From NCBI GenBank assembly GCA_015501075.1, contig JADNYJ010000534.1:1-21529 (forward strand): a DNA stretch of 21,529 nucleotides, read 5' to 3'. Of this stretch, positions 19,821 through 21,529 are shown one piece after another. Below the pieces are notes generated by a model, which was given only the letters and a program-made list of their open reading frames with translations, was not told the origin of the DNA and made no database searches. The DNA comes from Gymnopilus junonius (Eukaryota > Basidiomycota > Agaricomycetes > Agaricales > Galerinaceae). The position numbers and the translations under genes are program-made. Numbering within the stretch: position 1 is the stretch's first letter; every line of letters begins with the position of its first letter.

Positions 19821-19984
19821 GCCTTGCATATGAAACTGCCAGGCGAAGTTCTGAAATTGTGTTTGTACCGCTTTGTACCGTGACAAGGGTCCTTGCCCAA
19901 TTGGGTCTTGGACGGCCTCGGATCTCAGCCTCTTCGCGTCGGTACGCGTTCGCGCAATGACTATTGGATCCATCCTTCGTCCCA

Positions 19985-21100
19985 ATGCCTCCCCATCTTT
20001 CGCAAGAAATTCGCCAACGCATGGTTATGTGGAAAACAGATCTGGGCAAGTCCAATGAGGAGATAGCTAAACTTGCAGGTTGCAGCGAGCGCACTGTCAG
20101 AGAAGTACTTCGCTTGCATCGTGAATACGGAGTTGTGAACAATCCATTGGCGAAACCGCGAGGCCGTCCCCGTATTCTGAACATGGGGGACATGAATTAT
20201 ATTTCATCTCTCATCGACGCCAACCCGGTCCTTTATCTCGACGAAGTTCATGAGCAACTTCTTCAGTATCGCAATGTTGATGTTTCTCTCGCCACTATCT
20301 CTCGGGCAATGCATCGGATGGCACTTTCTCACAAAAAGGTCTCGAGTGAGGCAGTTGAGCGTAACAAACTCCTTCGCGCGACCTGGCAGGCTGCTTTTGC
20401 AGAAATTCCAGCAGACTACATGGTATGGCTCGACGAATCCAGTGTCGATGATCGCACCAATCAGCGGCAGATGGGCTGGGCACAAGTTGGTCGAGCTTGC
20501 GTTCGTAAGGAGGTTTTTATAAGGGGACAGCATTACTCTGTCCTTCCTGCTTTCACTTGTGAGGGCTACATTGCCCTCGACATTTTCGAAGGTTCTGTCA
20601 ACAAAGAGAAGTTTCTGACCTTTCTGAAGGAGCAAGTGGTATATATTCATAATATTCTTGCTTCGTAATTTGAGAACAAAGTTCTAATTCACAATTATAT
20701 TTTCTAGGCCCTGAAACTCAACCCATATCCTGGACCAAATAGTGTTGTCATCATGGACAACTGCTCAATCCACCACGATGAAGAAGTTGAGAGACTAATT
20801 GTGCAAGAATGTGGTAACTCTTTTCAAGTCAATTTTTGGTCTCTTCACTCAAATTCAATTGACATGTTTGAAACAGGAGCAAAGCTGATATATCTCCCTC
20901 CCTACTCTCCTGATTTCAACCCTATCGAGCAATCATTCCATTCCCTCAAGGCTTGGCTAAGGCGCCACGAAAACGAAGCCATCAATCCTCAATGTCGCCC
21001 TTGGTTGATTTTTCAGGCAGCAGCATCAATTACATCGGATATGGCTGTGGGATGGATCGAAAATTGTGGCTACTACTTCCTTGGTGCTGAAATCATGTAA
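19985..21100 (+). CDS. Tc1/mariner (DDE) transposase, apparently intact
   Basis: Cut-and-paste transposase. Exons: 19985-20638, 20708-20813, 20877-21100; introns 69 and 63 nt; 327 aa, a normal Tc1/mariner length. The N-terminal helix-turn-helix DNA-binding region reads NEEIAKLAGCSERTVREVLR, followed by a basic KPRGRPRI linker and a second helical domain (YLDEVHEQLL, VSLATISRAMHRM). Catalytic acids: D in VWLDESSVDD, D in VVIMDNCSIHH and E in PPYSPDFNPIEQ, the last two about 35 residues apart. Intron 2 is a multiple of three with no stop; splicing it restores the usual ECGAKLIYLPPYSP. I start at ATG 19985 rather than the in-frame TTG at 19964. No stop or frameshift is seen, so it may be functional. 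Confidence 0.88.
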
Positions 21101-21157
21101 ATTTACCATACAAATTCAATGTCTATGCAACCAATTCAGTATTGCGAGCCTCCGTGG

Positions 21158-21488
21158 TGTTATGACTCTTTTTCCGTTATCTTATTGCGTGCCCTTCATT
21201 TCTTTTCTTTATCATTTACCGAACGATTGCTATTTATAGTTTCTTCATGATCATCTTCGCCTGCGAGATGATCATTCTCTCTTACTTGTATGAGGACAAT
21301 CTTCCTTTTCTGATCATCATCCCTTCCGCAGTACCCTATGATGATCATCCCCTTCCGATTCCCCTTGTTTCGTCACCGTTTCGTCACTGTTTCATTATAT
21401 TATTATCAACCACAAATAACTATATAAACAGTAGCTAGACTACGATGTACATTAGCTTGTTCTTGAGAATAATACATCTCTTGTAACA
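21158..21488 (+). repeat. LTR of a retroelement (probable 5' LTR)
   Basis: Starts TGTTA and ends TAACA, the inverted termini typical of LTRs, and is 331 bp long. TATATAAA at 21421-21428, about 60 bp before the end, fits an LTR promoter. Upstream the U3-like part carries four copies of a TGATCA core (21247, 21268, 21311, 21341; three are full ATGATCAT palindromes) and a doubled TTTCGTCAC (21368-21387), which look like regulatory repeats. The 5 bp outside the ends (CGTGG and ACCAA) do not match, which argues against a solo LTR and for a 5' LTR whose internal region continues past the window. Only 41 bp of that region are present, and I cannot assign the primer-binding site or decide between Gypsy and Copia. 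Confidence 0.6.
21421..21428 (+). promoter_or_regulatory. TATA box inside the LTR
   Basis: TATATAAA lies about 60 bp upstream of the LTR end, the usual place for the U3 promoter of an LTR element. It is the clearest TATA box in the window. Confidence 0.5.
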
Positions 21489-21529
21489 ACCAAGACGAAC
21501 TTGAACCACTAAGGCATTCTTCAGTCGAA

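Larger units (their letters stand above)
19509..21141 (+). mobile_element. Tc1/mariner-superfamily DNA transposon
   Basis: The element lies between TA dinucleotides at 19509-19510 and 21140-21141, the target duplication expected for this superfamily. The left end CAGTGCCTTGCAT resembles Tc1-type termini. It is interrupted by the fold-back element at 19524-19820 and resumes as ATGAAACTGCC after 19829. The right end read inward is TACTGAATTGGTTGCATAGA, which shares TA-C and TTGCATA with the left end but is otherwise diverged. Without the insertion the element is about 1.3 kb, usual for Tc1/mariner. It carries one intact transposase gene. The right border is less certain than the left because the terminal repeats are short and imperfect. 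Confidence 0.65.

Noticed and set aside
19964..19984. Earlier in-frame TTG as the transposase start
   Set aside because: Nuclear fungal genes rarely start at TTG, and an ATG follows seven codons later just before the helix-turn-helix region.
21158..21488. Solo LTR
   Set aside because: The 5-bp flanks CGTGG and ACCAA do not match, so a single recombined LTR is not supported; a 5' LTR running out of the window fits better.
1..21529. tRNA or rRNA genes
   Set aside because: I scanned for T-arm-like GTTCGAATC words and cloverleaf partners and found none convincing; a tRNAscan-SE and Infernal run would be decisive.

Overview
The window reads as nuclear DNA of a basidiomycete fungus, most likely an Agaricomycete. 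Its conserved genes are cut by many short GT-AG introns of about 48-66 nt, have no operon logic, sit close together in mixed orientation, and encode fungal housekeeping proteins. All gene models below were spliced by eye: exon joins were chosen so that donor, acceptor and reading phase agree and conserved protein motifs are restored.

Layout: (1) 1-323 (+), the 3' end of a gene resembling the C-terminus of a sorting nexin of the Mvp1/SNX8 type. (2) 324-3719, a poorly resolved stretch with a pyrimidine-rich leader-like region, one convincing intron and a minus-strand exon coding for a membrane segment. (3) 3720-7638 (+), the 12-exon RNA cytidine acetyltransferase KRE33/NAT10. (4) 7732-8827 (-), the ubiquinone O-methyltransferase COQ3, convergent with KRE33. 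(5) 8828-9907, non-coding. (6) 9908-10827 (-), a newly modelled six-exon gene carrying a GGxF-type motif. (7) 11844-15104 (+), the Golgi copper-transporting P1B-ATPase CCC2. (8) 15583-16749 (+), a dynactin p22/p24 (DCTN3)-like gene. (9) 17054-19050 (-), a BCS1-type mitochondrial AAA ATPase. (10) 19202-19489 (-), a small unrecognised ORF. (11) 19509-21141, a Tc1/mariner-superfamily transposon with an intact three-exon transposase, whose left end is interrupted by a 297-bp fold-back element flanked by a 9-bp duplication. (12) 21158-21488, an LTR of a retroelement.

The genes do not form one pathway. COQ3 and BCS1 both serve mitochondrial respiration (ubiquinone and complex III), KRE33 acts in ribosome biogenesis, CCC2 loads secreted copper enzymes, and DCTN3 belongs to the dynein-dynactin motor; this is ordinary fungal synteny. 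The right end is a transposon-rich patch.

Four conserved reading frames (about positions 46, 5588, 16331 and 17374) each look as if one base is missing. The KRE33 case cannot be explained by an intron. This suggests sequence or assembly deletions rather than four independent pseudogenes. The most interesting items are the nested fold-back element and the GGxF gene.
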